A DNA stretch of 64,000 nucleotides from Acinetobacter sp. SFB (GCF_001647545.1 NZ_LSZH01000001.1:1-64000); one strand, 5' to 3'. Positions 50,499-61,997 are shown, counted from the first letter of the stretch. Notes: generated by a model not told the origin, from the letters alone. Numbers and translations are program-made.

Positions 50499-50526
50499 AA
50501 AACCCGCTCTAAAGCGGGTTTTCTAT
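50499..50526. terminator. Bidirectional terminator between the 369-aa gene and gatB
   Basis: AAAACCCGCT and AGCGGGTTTT form a perfect 10-bp stem with a CTAA loop. Confidence 0.9.
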
Positions 50527-50542
50527 TCCAAAATTAATCAAA

Positions 50543-52036
50543 TCAACCAATCAATTTTTTCATTAATTCATTTACTTGCGCAGGGTTGGCTTTACCACGT
50601 GACGCTTTCATCACTTGACCTACAAGACCGTTAAAGGCTTTCTCTTTACCAGACTTGTATTCTTCAACCATCTTCTCGTTTGCAGCAAGCACTTCCTTAA
50701 TAATCGCTTCAATTGCGCCCGTATCAGTTTCCTGTTTCAAGCCTTTTTCCGCAATAATTTCGTCTGCAGTTTTGCCTTCTTCCCACATAAAGCCGAACAC
50801 TTGTTTCGCGATTTTGCCGCTGATTGTGTTGTCCACAATACGTGCGACCATACCGCCAAGTTTTTCCGCAGTTACAGGAGAATCGGCCAAATCTAGGCCT
50901 GCTTTGTTTAAGGCAGCCGAGAATTCGCCCATTACCCAGTTTGCCGATACTTTACCTTGTGCAGCACCGCCAGCGGAAGCAACGACAACTTCGTAAAAGT
51001 CTGCAAGTTCACGAGAAAGCGTGAGTACGTGAGCATCATATTCAGTCACGCCAAAGTCCGCGATGAAACGTGCACGACGTGTTTTCGGTAACTCAGGCAA
51101 CGCAGCACGTGCTACTTCAATTTGCTCATCAGAAATGATTACAGGCAACAAGTCTGGATCAGGGAAGTAGCGGTAATCGTTCGCTTCTTCTTTCGAACGC
51201 ATTGAACGCGTTTCCATTTTCACCGGATCGAACAAACGTGTTTCTTGGTCGATCTTGCCGCCATCTTCCAAAATATCCATTTGACGTTCAATTTCAACGT
51301 TAATCGCTTGTTCAATGAAACGGAATGAGTTGAGGTTTTTCAGTTCACAACGCGTACCAAATTCATTGCCCGGACGACGTAACGACACGTTGCAGTCACA
51401 GCGGAATGAACCTTCCGCCATGTTACCGTCAGAAATACCCAACCAACGCACCAACGTGTGAATTGATTTAATATAAGCAACCGCTTCTTCAACCGAACGC
51501 ATATCCGGTTCGGAAACGATTTCTAGAAGTGGCGTACCTGCACGGTTCAAGTCGATACCTGACATGCCTTCAAACTGGTCATGAATCGATTTGCCTGCAT
51601 CTTCCTCAAGGTGCGCACGCGTTACGCCAATACGTTTAATCGTGCCATCTTCAAGCTGAATATCCACATGACCCAAGCCCACAATCGGGTTGTCCATCTG
51701 GCTAATCTGGTAGCCTTTTGGAGAGTCAGGGTAGAAATAGTTTTTACGTGCAAATACGGAAGCCTGGTCGATGTAAGCATCTATACCCAAACCAAAGCGA
51801 ATCGCAAGATCAACCACTGCTTTGTTGAGTACTGGCAACACGCCCGGCATTGCAAGGTCTACAAGGCTTGCCTGTGTATTTGGATCATTACCAAAAACAG
51901 TAGAAGAACCTGAGAAGATTTTTGAGTTGGTCGCAAGCTGAGTGTGAATCTCGATACCAATAACGACTTCCCAGCCATCAATCAATAATGACTTAGGTTT
52001 AGCCGCTTTTGTAGAATTGTTTTGAGCTTGAGTCAT
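50543..52036 (-). CDS. gatB: Aspartyl/glutamyl-tRNA amidotransferase subunit B
   Basis: GatB is the kinase and tRNA-binding subunit of GatCAB, which converts Asp-tRNA-Asn and Glu-tRNA-Gln to the amidated forms. The protein has 497 aa. Visible are [20 protein letters not shown] (near residue 22), [12 protein letters not shown] (near 98), the signature [15 protein letters not shown] (near 167), CDCNVSLR (near 213) and the C-terminal YqeY-like tail domain. Its start overlaps the gatA stop (TAATG), so the two are translationally coupled. Confidence 0.97.
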   Translation of the reverse strand: MTQAQNNSTKAAKPKSLLIDGWEVVIGIEIHTQLATNSKIFSGSSTVFGNDPNTQASLVDLAMPGVLPVLNKAVVDLAIRFGLGIDAYIDQASVFARKNYFYPDSPKGYQISQMDNPIVGLGHVDIQLEDGTIKRIGVTRAHLEEDAGKSIHDQFEGMSGIDLNRAGTPLLEIVSEPDMRSVEEAVAYIKSIHTLVRWLGISDGNMAEGSFRCDCNVSLRRPGNEFGTRCELKNLNSFRFIEQAINVEIERQMDILEDGGKIDQETRLFDPVKMETRSMRSKEEANDYRYFPDPDLLPVIISDEQIEVARAALPELPKTRRARFIADFGVTEYDAHVLTLSRELADFYEVVVASAGGAAQGKVSANWVMGEFSAALNKAGLDLADSPVTAEKLGGMVARIVDNTISGKIAKQVFGFMWEEGKTADEIIAEKGLKQETDTGAIEAIIKEVLAANEKMVEEYKSGKEKAFNGLVGQVMKASRGKANPAQVNELMKKLIG

Positions 52037-53514
52037 TATGCGTTCCCCTCAGCAACTGCAGCGCGTTTTGTATGCCAATCGGTTGCTTGCTGATATTGAT
52101 GCACAACAGACAACAATTGAGATTCTGACCAGTAATTACCAATCAACTGCAAACCCACAGGTAAATGGTCTTTGTCAAAACCTACAGGTGCATTGATGGC
52201 TGGCAAACCTCCCAAGTTCACTGCGATGGTGTAGATGTCGCCCAAGTACATTTCAACGGGTGTCAGATTTGCACCAATTTTATACGCCGTGGTTGGTGCT
52301 GAAGGTGCAGCAATCACGTCAACAGATTCAAAGGCTTTCAAGAAATCTTGCTGGATGAGACGACGTACTTTTTGTGCTTTCACATAGTACGCATCGTAAT
52401 AACCGGCAGAAAGCGCGTAAGTACCAATCAGAATACGACGTTGAACTTCCGGACCAAAACCTTCTGAACGTGAACGTTTGTACAAGTCGGTTAAATCCAC
52501 CGAATTTTCACAGCGGTAACCGTAACGAACACCATCAAAGCGTTGTAAGTTAGACGACGCTTCAGCAGGTGCAATTAGGTAATAGGTTGGAACATAAGCA
52601 TCAGTCATGTTGAGGTCAATCTCAACCAGAGTCGCGCCCATGTCTTCCAGTTTTTTCAACGATTCTTCTACACATGCTTTCACATCCGCATCTAAACCGG
52701 CAACGTTGAAGTATTGTTTCGGAATACCAATGCGTAAACCTTTTACAGACGTACCATTCAGATTCGCAACGTAATCATCAACATCTTGATCCATCGAGGT
52801 TGAATCTTTGGCATCGTGACCAGCCATCACGTTCATCAAATAGGCACAGTCTTCAGCCGAACGTGCCATGGGGCCGCCTTGATCTAGTGATGATGCATAG
52901 GCAATCATACCGAAACGAGATACACGACCATAAGTCGGTTTTAAGCCTGTAAGACCACAGAATGACGCAGGTTGGCGAATTGAGCCACCAGTATCAGTAC
53001 CTGTTGCAAACGGTGCAAGGTCAGCCACCACAGCTGCAGCAGAGCCACCTGAAGAACCCCCGGGAACATGATCAAGTGCCCACGGGTTTTTGGTCGCGCC
53101 AAAGTAAGATGACTCGGAGGTTGAACCCATGGCGAATTCGTCCATGTTTACCTTACCTAAAGTCACCAAACCTGCAACTTTACCTTTCGCTACAACGGTG
53201 GCGTCGTAAGGAGAGATAAAGTTGTCCAGCATTTTAGAACCGGCAGTGGTTTTAATGCCTTGGGTACAGAAAATATCTTTATGCGCAATGGGTACACCTG
53301 TCAGTATATTTGCGTTGCCTGCTTGACGCAGAGCATCGGCCGCATCAGCTTGGGCTAAGGCTTGTTCAGGCGTAACCGTGACATAACTGTGTACTTGAGC
53401 ATCAATTTTTGCAATGCGTTTTAAATAATGTTCGGTGAGTTCACGAGACGAGAATTTAGAGCCAGCTAAACCCTCAGAAAGTTCACGAATCGATAAGCGA
53501 TGTAAATCTGTCAT
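52036..53514 (-). CDS. gatA: Aspartyl/glutamyl-tRNA amidotransferase subunit A
   Basis: GatA is the glutaminase subunit of GatCAB that releases ammonia from glutamine. The protein has 492 aa and is an amidase-signature enzyme. The catalytic Lys is in [10 protein letters not shown] (near residue 77). The Ser pair is in the Gly/Ser-rich loop [35 protein letters not shown] (near residues 150-180). It lies between gatC (53-nt gap) and gatB (1-nt overlap) in a gatC-gatA-gatB operon. Confidence 0.97.
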   Translation of the reverse strand: MTDLHRLSIRELSEGLAGSKFSSRELTEHYLKRIAKIDAQVHSYVTVTPEQALAQADAADALRQAGNANILTGVPIAHKDIFCTQGIKTTAGSKMLDNFISPYDATVVAKGKVAGLVTLGKVNMDEFAMGSTSESSYFGATKNPWALDHVPGGSSGGSAAAVVADLAPFATGTDTGGSIRQPASFCGLTGLKPTYGRVSRFGMIAYASSLDQGGPMARSAEDCAYLMNVMAGHDAKDSTSMDQDVDDYVANLNGTSVKGLRIGIPKQYFNVAGLDADVKACVEESLKKLEDMGATLVEIDLNMTDAYVPTYYLIAPAEASSNLQRFDGVRYGYRCENSVDLTDLYKRSRSEGFGPEVQRRILIGTYALSAGYYDAYYVKAQKVRRLIQQDFLKAFESVDVIAAPSAPTTAYKIGANLTPVEMYLGDIYTIAVNLGGLPAINAPVGFDKDHLPVGLQLIGNYWSESQLLSVVHQYQQATDWHTKRAAVAEGNA

Positions 53515-53567
53515 AAGAAATAATTCTTTACGTTTAATTTAACAAAAATGATTTGACTGATTGGAAA

Positions 53568-53882
53568 TTATTCAATCACGCGTGGAACAAGGTACAAGCC
53601 ATCTTGAGTTGCAGGTGCAACAGCTTGATATTCTTCACGATGATTTTGTTCAGAAACCACGTCTTCACGTAAGGGTTGCGGATGGTCAAATGGGCTTTTA
53701 AGCGGCTCGACACCTTCTGTGTCAATGCCTTTTAAGGTTTCCATCATGCCTAAAATTTTATTTAGACTTTGAGCATATTCAGCAGATTGCGTATCATCTA
53801 GCGACAATCGTGCTAGATTGGCGATTGCTGAAACTGTTTGTGCATTTAAATCTGCAGAATGCTGTGCATCCGTTGTAGACAT
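53568..53882 (-). CDS. gatC: Aspartyl/glutamyl-tRNA amidotransferase subunit C
   Basis: GatC is the small scaffold that clamps GatA to GatB. The 104-aa length is normal. AIANLARLSLDDTQSAEYAQSLNKILGMMETLKGIDTEGVEPL is the family core, followed by RED and an APATQDGLYLVPRVIE C-terminus. It is the first gene of gatCAB and divergent from mreB, with about 130 nt between that includes a TATAAT-like sequence at 53927-53932. Confidence 0.95.
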   Translation of the reverse strand: MSTTDAQHSADLNAQTVSAIANLARLSLDDTQSAEYAQSLNKILGMMETLKGIDTEGVEPLKSPFDHPQPLREDVVSEQNHREEYQAVAPATQDGLYLVPRVIE

Positions 53883-53993
53883 AACATCACCTGATCAGTA
53901 TTAAAAAAATTCAAAATATCGTACGTTATAATAAGCGATTGACTTGTTCAAATCATCACATTTAGTTAAAGTTGCCACCTTGCGTCCACATAA

Positions 53994-55061
<1,068 letters not shown>

Positions 55062-55077
55062 GTTAAGGACCAGGCGG

Positions 55078-55935
55078 GTGCAAACAAATCTGTTTTCTAG
55101 ACAACCGCCATCTTTTCGCTCATTTATCATTGCGGTCATCACATGCTGGGTTGTGCTGTTTTTTAACTGGCGCATGCCACATGTGATTCAGCCCGCACGT
55201 GATGTCTTGTATGCGGCATATAATCCCATTTATGCCTTGGCAAGTTATCCAGTGTTATCGCGAGAATGGCTAAATCAACAAACCAAGTCTGAAGCCCAGT
55301 TACGTCGTGAAAATACCGCGATGCAAGCCGAGCTTTTACAGGCGCAAGTTCGTCTGCAAAAATTATCTGAACTTTCTGCTGAAAATACCCGTCTAAGAGG
55401 TTTGCTCGATACCCCACTGATTATTGATGGGCGTATGGAAATTGCAGAAGTGATTGGTACCGATGCAGATCCACTTAGACATATTATTGTGATTAACCGG
55501 GGTGCAAGCAGTCAGCTCAAAGTCGGTCAAACGGTTTTGGATGACCAAGGCATTATGGGGCAAATCATCAATGTCTATCCGCATAGTAGCCGGATCATGT
55601 TGCTGTCCGATAAAGAGCATTCTCTCTCTGTACGTTTAGAACATACCGGAATGCGTGCCATTGTTAGCGGTACAGGTGATTTAGGTCATTTGAAGATGGA
55701 ATATGTTCCAACCAGCGCCAACATCAAAGTTGGTGAAAAAGTATATAGCTCAGGTTTAGGCGAACATTTCCCTGCGGGTTACCTCGTGGGAACAGTGTCT
55801 AAAGTAAATCGACATAATTCGGGTGAGTTTGCCAAAATTGAAGTCATTCCAGCCGCGCTATTGGCAGGTGGACATCATGTAGTGGTACTTTTTTCTGACT
55901 CTTTAGCGATGGAGCAACCGCATGCTGATCGCTAA
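55078..55935 (+). CDS. mreC: Rod shape-determining protein MreC
   Basis: MreC is a bitopic inner-membrane protein that links MreB to periplasmic cell-wall enzymes. The protein has 285 aa and starts at GTG. It has one membrane segment near residues 17-33 (FIIAVITCWVVLFFNW), then a coiled coil (RRENTAMQAELLQAQVRLQKLSELSAENTRLRGLL), then the periplasmic double beta-barrel (VIGTDADPLRHIIVINRGASS, GQTVLDDQGIMGQIINV). Its end overlaps the mreD start by 14 nt. Confidence 0.95.
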   Translation: MQTNLFSRQPPSFRSFIIAVITCWVVLFFNWRMPHVIQPARDVLYAAYNPIYALASYPVLSREWLNQQTKSEAQLRRENTAMQAELLQAQVRLQKLSELSAENTRLRGLLDTPLIIDGRMEIAEVIGTDADPLRHIIVINRGASSQLKVGQTVLDDQGIMGQIINVYPHSSRIMLLSDKEHSLSVRLEHTGMRAIVSGTGDLGHLKMEYVPTSANIKVGEKVYSSGLGEHFPAGYLVGTVSKVNRHNSGEFAKIEVIPAALLAGGHHVVVLFSDSLAMEQPHADR

Positions 55936-56413
55936 ATTACGCTCTGAGAATAAACGTGATCCGCTTATTGCTATTATTCTTTCAGTTATTATCTGTTCAG
56001 TACTGATCGTTTATCCATTGTCCTATGCGGTTTCAGGTGCACGTCCATTATTCATGTTGCTGGTGATGCTCTTCTGGATCATGTGCCAGCCGACATGGTG
56101 TGGAATCTGGTTTGCTTTCGCGACCGGTATTTTTACCGATCTTTTGGTTGATGCTCCGTTGGGAATGAATGCTTTAACCTTTGTGATGATCACTTTTATC
56201 GCCAGGTTTTTAACCCAGGAACGACGCATTTTGACCTTTGGGAATTTATGGATCATTAGCTTCTTGGCCGTGTTGGCACATTTGTTTATGACTGGGTTGG
56301 CTCAAATTATGGGCGGCATGCAATTTTCAATTGCACGACACTGGCAGCCTTTATTGAGCAGTGTTTTATTTTTCCCTGTTATTTATTTTTTCCTAAGAAA
56401 ATGGCGCATTTAA
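55922..56413 (+). CDS. mreD: Rod shape-determining protein MreD
   Basis: This is a 163-aa inner-membrane protein of the Rod complex with five to six membrane segments. Visible are IIICSVLIVYPLSYAV-like segments, WCGIWFAFATGIFTDLLVDAPLGMNAL (near residue 60; typical MreD GlxxD-G-N pattern) and a C-terminal LLSSVLFFPVIYFFLRKW. It overlaps mreC by 14 nt and maf by 13 nt, indicating tight translational coupling. Confidence 0.93.
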   Translation: MLIAKLRSENKRDPLIAIILSVIICSVLIVYPLSYAVSGARPLFMLLVMLFWIMCQPTWCGIWFAFATGIFTDLLVDAPLGMNALTFVMITFIARFLTQERRILTFGNLWIISFLAVLAHLFMTGLAQIMGGMQFSIARHWQPLLSSVLFFPVIYFFLRKWRI

Positions 56414-56967
56414 TTCTTGCTTCGAGTTCTCCGCGCCGTCGCGAGTTGCTTCAGCAACTTGGACTGGAATTTGAAATTTTTAGTCCCGAGATTGATGAGT
56501 CGGTTTTAGCCGGCGAGGGCGTTGCTGCCTATGTGGAACGTCTCGCATGCAGCAAAGCTCAAGCGGTCTTGGATCATTTTCCCGGTGCAGTGGTTATTGC
56601 TGCGGATACCAGTTTAAGTGTCGATCAGCAAATTTTAGGTAAACCTGAATCTAAACAACATGCTTTTGAAATGTGGCAACGCATTTCAGGTCGTAAACAT
56701 GATGTATTTTCAGGTGTTTGCGTACGTACAATGACAAAAAAATCAAGTATAGTGGTACGAACGCAGGTTGAGTTTCAACACTTAAGTCTCGATGATATGG
56801 AAAGTTATTGGGCAACAGGTGAACCTCTAGGTAAAGCCGGAGCTTATGCCATTCAGGGTATTGCAGCACGTTATATTCCTCGTATAGAAGGAAGTTATAG
56901 TAACGTTGTAGGCTTGCCTTTATATGAAACGGTACAGTTATTACAGTCGGTTAAGGCACTAAATTAA
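56401..56967 (+). CDS. maf: Maf-family nucleotide pyrophosphatase (YhdE-like)
   Basis: This 188-aa Maf-type enzyme hydrolyses dTTP/UTP or modified nucleotides to monophosphates. The N-terminal LILASSSPRRRELLQQLGLEFEI, FSPEIDESV, VIAADTSLSVDQQILGKPES (near residue 65) and GKAGAYAIQGIAARYIPRIEGSYSNVVGLPLYET (near 140-175) are the family blocks. It overlaps the mreD end by 13 nt and is followed by rng, the standard mreBCD-maf-rng order. Confidence 0.93.
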   Translation: MAHLILASSSPRRRELLQQLGLEFEIFSPEIDESVLAGEGVAAYVERLACSKAQAVLDHFPGAVVIAADTSLSVDQQILGKPESKQHAFEMWQRISGRKHDVFSGVCVRTMTKKSSIVVRTQVEFQHLSLDDMESYWATGEPLGKAGAYAIQGIAARYIPRIEGSYSNVVGLPLYETVQLLQSVKALN

Positions 56968-57009
56968 CGGCTGCAAAAAAAGAATTTTTATAATGTTTTG
57001 AGTCTTATT

Positions 57010-58464
57010 ATGTCTGACGAGTTGTTGATTAACGTCACACCCATGGAATGTCGGGTGGCCTTAATCCAAAATGGTACGGTCAATGAACTATTCGTAGAGC
57101 GCACGGCTAAACGTGGTCTGGTTGGAAATATTTATAAAGGCAAAATTGTCCGCGTTTTGCCGGGTATGCAAGCTGCCTTCGTCGATATTGGTTTATCTCG
57201 TACTGCTTTTTTGCATATTAACGATATGGTCTGGCCGCGTAACCAGCCGACCCCGAATGTTTTTGAGCTGCTGCAACCGGGGCAAATCCTTACTGTTCAA
57301 GTGATGAAAGACATGCTGGGAACCAAAGGTGCGCGTTTAAGTACAGATCTTTCCATTCCTTCGCGTTATCTCGTGCTCATGCCGTATGGTCATCATATTG
57401 GCGTTTCCCAACGGATTGAATCTGAAGTCGAGCGCGATCGCTTACGTTCGATGATTGACGGTATTCAAACTAAACATAAGCTACCGGGTAGTGTGATTGT
57501 ACGTACCGCTGCTGAAGGTATTGATGAATCAGAAATTGCTCAGGATATGGCGTATTTGGCCAAGCTTTGGGAATTTGTTCAGCGCAAGCAAACCAGTATT
57601 GCTGTACCTTCACTGATTTTTGAAGAACTGCCGCTTCCGCAACGGGTGATTCGTGATTTAGCCAATGAAAATACCGCCAAGATTTCAGTAGATTCACGTG
57701 AAATTCATGCCAAGTTGCAAGAGTTTGTCGAAGAATTTGTACCGAGTATGCAAACCAGATTGATGCATTACCCGGGTGAACGTCCTATTTTTGACTTGTA
57801 CAATGTAGAAGAAGACATTCAAAAAGCCTTGCAAACGCGGGTAGCTCTCAAGTCGGGCGGCTATTTAATGCTAGACCAGACTGAAGCGATGACCACGATT
57901 GATGTCAATACCGGTTCCTATGTCGGTGGTCGGACACTAGAAGATACTGTCTTCAAAACCAATATGGAAGCGACGCAAGTGATTGCACGTCAGCTGCGGT
58001 TGCGCAATTTGGGTGGTATTATCATTATCGACTTCATTGATATGCAGGAAGCACAGCATCGTGAGGAAGTGATGAGCCAGTTTGAGCGCATGCTTGAACG
58101 TGACCACGCGAAAACTAAAATCACGCAAGTATCCGAGCTTGGTTTGGTCGAAATGACCCGTAAGCGTACTCGTGAATCTTTAGAACACTTGTTATGTGAA
58201 TCATGTCCGATCTGTCAGGGTCGAGGTTATGTGAAAACCGCAGAGACAGTGTGTTACGAAATTTTTCGAGAAATTTTAAGATATGCGCGTGCTTTTGAAT
58301 CAAAAAGTGAATTTACCGTGATTGCCCATCCTTTGGTGATTGACCGATTGTTAACAGCGGAAGCACCGGCAGTAGCCGATTTAGAGCACTTTATAGGGCG
58401 TATGATCAAGTTCCAAGTGGAAAATCTATATACGCAAGAGCAATACGATATCATTCTGAGTTGA
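57010..58464 (+). CDS. rng: Ribonuclease G
   Basis: RNase G is an endoribonuclease of the RNase E/G family that matures the 16S rRNA 5' end and degrades some mRNAs. The protein has 484 aa from ATG 57010; a TTG at 56998 would add four residues. The S1 domain is GNIYKGKIVRVLPGMQAAFVDIG (near residue 40). Catalytic aspartates lie in TTIDVNTGSYVGG (near residue 300) and IIIIDFIDM (near 345). The zinc-link-like CESCPICQGRGY is near residue 400. It lacks the long degradosome scaffold tail of RNase E. Confidence 0.95.
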   Translation: MSDELLINVTPMECRVALIQNGTVNELFVERTAKRGLVGNIYKGKIVRVLPGMQAAFVDIGLSRTAFLHINDMVWPRNQPTPNVFELLQPGQILTVQVMKDMLGTKGARLSTDLSIPSRYLVLMPYGHHIGVSQRIESEVERDRLRSMIDGIQTKHKLPGSVIVRTAAEGIDESEIAQDMAYLAKLWEFVQRKQTSIAVPSLIFEELPLPQRVIRDLANENTAKISVDSREIHAKLQEFVEEFVPSMQTRLMHYPGERPIFDLYNVEEDIQKALQTRVALKSGGYLMLDQTEAMTTIDVNTGSYVGGRTLEDTVFKTNMEATQVIARQLRLRNLGGIIIIDFIDMQEAQHREEVMSQFERMLERDHAKTKITQVSELGLVEMTRKRTRESLEHLLCESCPICQGRGYVKTAETVCYEIFREILRYARAFESKSEFTVIAHPLVIDRLLTAEAPAVADLEHFIGRMIKFQVENLYTQEQYDIILS

Positions 58465-58554
58465 AATTGTAACAGAATATCGTTAAACACTTGTTACATC
58501 TGAAATTTTACTTTCGAAGTGTAATTTCTAATACTAGTCATACACAGTAGCCAA

Positions 58555-58580
58555 AGCCAAAATCTCCCTTTTTGGCTTAG
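58555..58580 (+). other. Hairpin downstream of rng
   Basis: AAGCCAAAA and TTTTGGCTT form a 9-bp stem with a short loop, but no T-tract follows. It could end the rng transcript poorly or form part of the leader of the small gene at 58597. Confidence 0.4.
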
Positions 58581-58596
58581 CAAAAAGAGGTATGAC

Positions 58597-58767
58597 ATGA
58601 GTATGAGCCAAGTTGTTAGTAATAAAAGTTTGAAAGCTTTAGATCACAAACCAACACAGAAAGGCTATATCGTCGATGAGCAAGGTAAAGAAGTTCAGAT
58701 TACTGCTGCCATGATTCGTTCGGTTTGCCATCAATTGTTAAATCAATGCCGTAGTATTAAAAATTAA
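58597..58767 (+). CDS. PA1571-like small protein, 56 aa
   Basis: This 56-aa protein (start MSMSQVVSNKSLKALD) carries GYIVDEQGKEVQITAAMIRSVC, close to the short 'G-[FY]-[IF]-[IV]-D-x-x-G-[KR]-E-[VI]-x-I-T-x-x-M-I' pattern that I recall from PA1571-type proteins of Pseudomonas. The ribosome-binding site is AAAGAGG. The function is unknown. A GGGGCG/CGCCCC hairpin lies just after the stop (58768-58785). Confidence 0.65.
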   Translation: MSMSQVVSNKSLKALDHKPTQKGYIVDEQGKEVQITAAMIRSVCHQLLNQCRSIKN

Positions 58768-58820
58768 GGGGCGAATAAACGCCCCCTAATTGATTTATAT
58801 TTATTCTTTTTAAACTGCGG

Positions 58821-60203
58821 TTAACTTACCGCCTGTAACTTTGGGGTTTCTTGACCCACGATCTCTTCAAATCGCTGAATTTCATCTTCCAAGTGAATCA
58901 ATAGGTTTTGCATTTTAGGTAATGCATTACGACAGCCTGTTAAGCCCACTTCCAGTTTATCTAAATAACTGGTCATTGTAATATTGAGAGCTTGCCCATC
59001 TAAAACAATAGAAGCCGGGTAGAGTGCATCCAGTTTTGCACCATTCCAATATAACGGTTCACGTGGGCCGGGAACATTGGAAATTACAATATTGAACGCT
59101 TGACGTGTAGGCATCATGCCTGAAACGATATTTAAACCAGCCGCCCCATAAACCAATGCACTATAGTTCAAAATTTGATTTGAGTTCATGCGTTTAAAAC
59201 GCTGCTTCGCATTGAGTACACTACGACGGATTATCTGCAGACGTTCTAATGGTGTTTCTTTATGAGTGCCTAAATTGGCTAAAATCATCGTAATACGATT
59301 TGAAACCTCAGAATTATCATCACGTACTGACGCAGGCACCATGGCAATGAGGGGTTTTTTCGGTAAAGCCTTTTGACTGATCAGATACTCGCGTAACGCA
59401 CCCGAACAAATCGCCAGTACCACATCATTAATGGTCACACCGAGTGCTTTGGCAATCTTGCTTAAGCGGCCCAGCTCAAAGGATTGTGCTGCGAAACGGC
59501 GTGATGAACTCACGCGTTGATTTAAAATACTGCTTGGGGCCTGGAAACTTGAAACATAGTCAGGATTACGTCCCATATCTTTAAAGATGGTTTGAGATAA
59601 TTCATACATGACTTTTGGGGTGGATTCAAATTGTTCTTTTAAAGCACCCATAATTTTTTTTATGCGACTCTTCTTCTGGGGCTCTTTAGAGCGTTTAGCG
59701 CGAGGGCCTTCAACACACCACAGCGGCACAATACTTTTTGCCTCTGGATCTTGCGACAATGATTTTTCAACTAAACGCATTCCTGCAATGCCATCCACCA
59801 TCGCATGGTGAATTTTAAAATACATGGCAAAGCGGTTGCCTTCAATCCCTTCAATAATATTGCAGGTCCAAAGTGGTTTAGCACGATCAAGTAAAGCGCT
59901 ATGTTCTTGTGAAATATAAGTCAGTAATTCACGGATTCGAGCTGGGTGAGGAAGTGCAATGTGACGGAAATGGTGGTCTAAATCAAATTCCTGATCTTCA
60001 TCCCAAAATAGGCCATTCAGTTTATTATTAAAAGGGGCAACAGGAAGAGACTTGGACTTACGGATATCGGCAACGAGGTCTTGAATAAATGTATCAGGGG
60101 CATTGTCAGGAATCTGAAATAGAAAAAGTCCACCAACATGCATGGGTTGCTGACGTTTTTCTAGCGACAAAAAAATAAAATCAATAGGGTGTAAAGGACG
60201 CAT
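58821..60203 (-). CDS. atfA: Wax ester synthase/diacylglycerol acyltransferase
   Basis: This bifunctional WS/DGAT joins acyl-CoA to fatty alcohols or diacylglycerol to make storage wax esters and triacylglycerols at the inner membrane. The protein has 460 aa. The active-site motif HHAMVDG lies near residue 133. RPLHPIDFIFLSLEKRQQPMHVGGL at the start, PLWTCNIIEGIEGNRFA, LNQRVSSSRRFAAQSF, VISNVPGPREPLYWNG and LNITMTSYLDKLEVGL match the Acinetobacter AtfA I know almost residue for residue. It stands alone and is the strongest genus marker in the window. Confidence 0.95.
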   Translation of the reverse strand: MRPLHPIDFIFLSLEKRQQPMHVGGLFLFQIPDNAPDTFIQDLVADIRKSKSLPVAPFNNKLNGLFWDEDQEFDLDHHFRHIALPHPARIRELLTYISQEHSALLDRAKPLWTCNIIEGIEGNRFAMYFKIHHAMVDGIAGMRLVEKSLSQDPEAKSIVPLWCVEGPRAKRSKEPQKKSRIKKIMGALKEQFESTPKVMYELSQTIFKDMGRNPDYVSSFQAPSSILNQRVSSSRRFAAQSFELGRLSKIAKALGVTINDVVLAICSGALREYLISQKALPKKPLIAMVPASVRDDNSEVSNRITMILANLGTHKETPLERLQIIRRSVLNAKQRFKRMNSNQILNYSALVYGAAGLNIVSGMMPTRQAFNIVISNVPGPREPLYWNGAKLDALYPASIVLDGQALNITMTSYLDKLEVGLTGCRNALPKMQNLLIHLEDEIQRFEEIVGQETPKLQAVS

Positions 60204-60337
60204 AGCGTGGAATGCCTCACTGCAATTTCATTGGCTGTTCTTATTTGAACAGGCTTGTTAGAATTATAAAAACCGTTTTTTCAGTATATCTTTTTTCAAA
60301 AATAAAAGAACCGCTTTCTATGTAAGGAAAAGTGAAC

Positions 60338-60368
60338 AAAAAGCCACTAAAAACAGTGGCTTTTTTTG
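60338..60368 (-). terminator. Terminator of cysH
   Basis: AAAAGCCACT and AGTGGCTTTT pair around a short A-rich loop. On the minus strand a T-run follows. It is seven bases after the cysH stop. Confidence 0.88.
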
Positions 60369-60374
60369 AAAAAA

Positions 60375-61109
60375 TTATTTTATTAAATTTCCGGCATGTA
60401 AGCCACATTCTTTATGAGTGGCTTCTTCCCACCACCAGCGACCCTCACGTTCATGTTGATTTGGAAGGACTGCGCGTGTACACGGTTCACACCCAATAGA
60501 AATGAAACCACGTTCATGTAAGGGATTATAAGGAATTTCCATCATACGAATATAATTCCATACATCAGCGCTTGACCAGTTAGCTAGGGGGTTATATTTG
60601 ATCAGTTGCTTTCCGGGTCCAGAAAAACCTGTATCGGCCTGAACCACAGGAATTTCATCACGCGTACCTGGGCTCTGGTCTTTGCGTTGTCCGGTAATCC
60701 AGCCATCTAAGCTTGCCAGTTTTTTACGTAGCGGTTTAACTTTGCGAATACTACAACACTCTTGGTGACCGTCGCGATAGAAACTAAATAAACCTTTTTC
60801 AGTGGTAAGTTGCTGAATTGCCTCGTTCTCTGGAAAACAAATTTCGATATCAATTTTATAATGCTTACGCACAGTTTCTATAAATTGATAGGTTTCTGCG
60901 TGCAAACGACCAGTATCTAAACTAAAGACACGAAAGGGTTTGCCCAGATGGGAAGCCATATCAATTAAAACCACATCTTCAGCACCTGAAAATGAAATTG
61001 CAATTTCACCCTGCTGACTCAAAGCAAGTTCCAGAATTTCGCTGGGAGATTTATCCGCATATTCAGATGCAAGTGCATCAACAAGGTCAAGGGTGGGGAT
61101 TGTAGTCAT
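60375..61109 (-). CDS. cysH: Phosphoadenylyl-sulfate/adenylyl-sulfate reductase
   Basis: CysH reduces activated sulfate (PAPS or APS) to sulfite in assimilatory sulfate reduction. The protein has 244 aa. The P-loop-like [14 protein letters not shown] lies near residue 39, [13 protein letters not shown] near 65, the Cys pair [10 protein letters not shown] near 117, [11 protein letters not shown] near 140, and the second Cys pair GCEPCTRAV near 207. Two CC/CxxC pairs of this kind mark the [4Fe-4S] form that typically uses APS, so the APS type is likely. Confidence 0.93.
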   Translation of the reverse strand: MTTIPTLDLVDALASEYADKSPSEILELALSQQGEIAISFSGAEDVVLIDMASHLGKPFRVFSLDTGRLHAETYQFIETVRKHYKIDIEICFPENEAIQQLTTEKGLFSFYRDGHQECCSIRKVKPLRKKLASLDGWITGQRKDQSPGTRDEIPVVQADTGFSGPGKQLIKYNPLANWSSADVWNYIRMMEIPYNPLHERGFISIGCEPCTRAVLPNQHEREGRWWWEEATHKECGLHAGNLIK

Positions 61110-61308
61110 GACAGTTCCTGGCGTATAGGCTTGGATACTTAAACACCTATATTAATTTAATTCACAACGATTTTAATAGAATTGGAATAGTCTGCTTAGC
61201 ACTAAAAAATAAATACTTATGAATAAAATAGATTTAAAAAAACAGCATATGGAATGTCAATTTTTAAGCTATCATAATGCAAATTTTTCACTGACATTGG
61301 GAGAACCC

Positions 61309-61926
61309 ATGGAAATCGTATGTCTTGATCTTGAGGGGGTATTAGTTCCAGAAATTTGGATTAACTTCGCCAAAAAAACTGGAATTAAAGCATTGGAAGC
61401 CACTACACGTGATATCCCAGACTACGATGTATTGATGACACAGCGCCTGAATATTTTAAAAGAGCATGGTTTAGGCTTAAATGATATTCAGGAAGTGATT
61501 GCAGATATGGGACCATTCCCGGGTGCAAAAGAATTTGTGAAATGGGTCAGTACTCATTTCCAGCTGATTATTCTTTCCGATACTTTCTATGAATTTGCGC
61601 ATCCACTGATGAAGCAATTGGATTGGCCAACAATTTTCTGTCATAAGCTGGAAACCGATGAAGCAGGAATGATCTCTGCCTATAAACTTCGCCAGCCGGA
61701 TCAAAAACGTCAGGCGGTGAAAGCACTGCATGGTTTGAACTTCCGTGTGATCGCAGCGGGGGATTCGTATAACGATACCACAATGCTAGGTGAAGCAGAC
61801 CACGGTTTCTTGTTTGATGCACCTGAAAATGTGATTGCTGAATTCCCGCAATTCCCGCCAATTTATGGTTATGATGCATTGAAAGAAGCGATTCGTAATG
61901 CTTCTGTTCGTGACATTCCCGCTTAA
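61309..61926 (+). CDS. thrH: Phosphoserine phosphatase / homoserine phosphotransferase ThrH
   Basis: This 205-aa HAD-family enzyme dephosphorylates phosphoserine and can pass phosphate to homoserine. Start ATG 61309 has GGGAGAA upstream and puts the HAD motif CLDLEGVLVPE at residue 4, as in ThrH; a longer reading from 61219 would push it inward. Motif II is in IILSDTFYEFAHPL (near residue 85) and motif IV in VIAAGDSYNDTTML (near 148). It is divergent from cysH. A good terminator follows. Confidence 0.9.
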   Translation: MEIVCLDLEGVLVPEIWINFAKKTGIKALEATTRDIPDYDVLMTQRLNILKEHGLGLNDIQEVIADMGPFPGAKEFVKWVSTHFQLIILSDTFYEFAHPLMKQLDWPTIFCHKLETDEAGMISAYKLRQPDQKRQAVKALHGLNFRVIAAGDSYNDTTMLGEADHGFLFDAPENVIAEFPQFPPIYGYDALKEAIRNASVRDIPA

Positions 61927-61950
61927 TATTTAATAGATATTTGAATAAAG

Positions 61951-61978
61951 AAGGGCGCTCTAAGCGCCCTTTCTTGTT
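61951..61978 (+). terminator. Terminator of thrH
   Basis: AAGGGCGC and GCGCCCTT pair around a 5-nt loop, followed by T residues. Confidence 0.92.
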
Positions 61979-61997
61979 TATGCTAATTTTAACGTAA

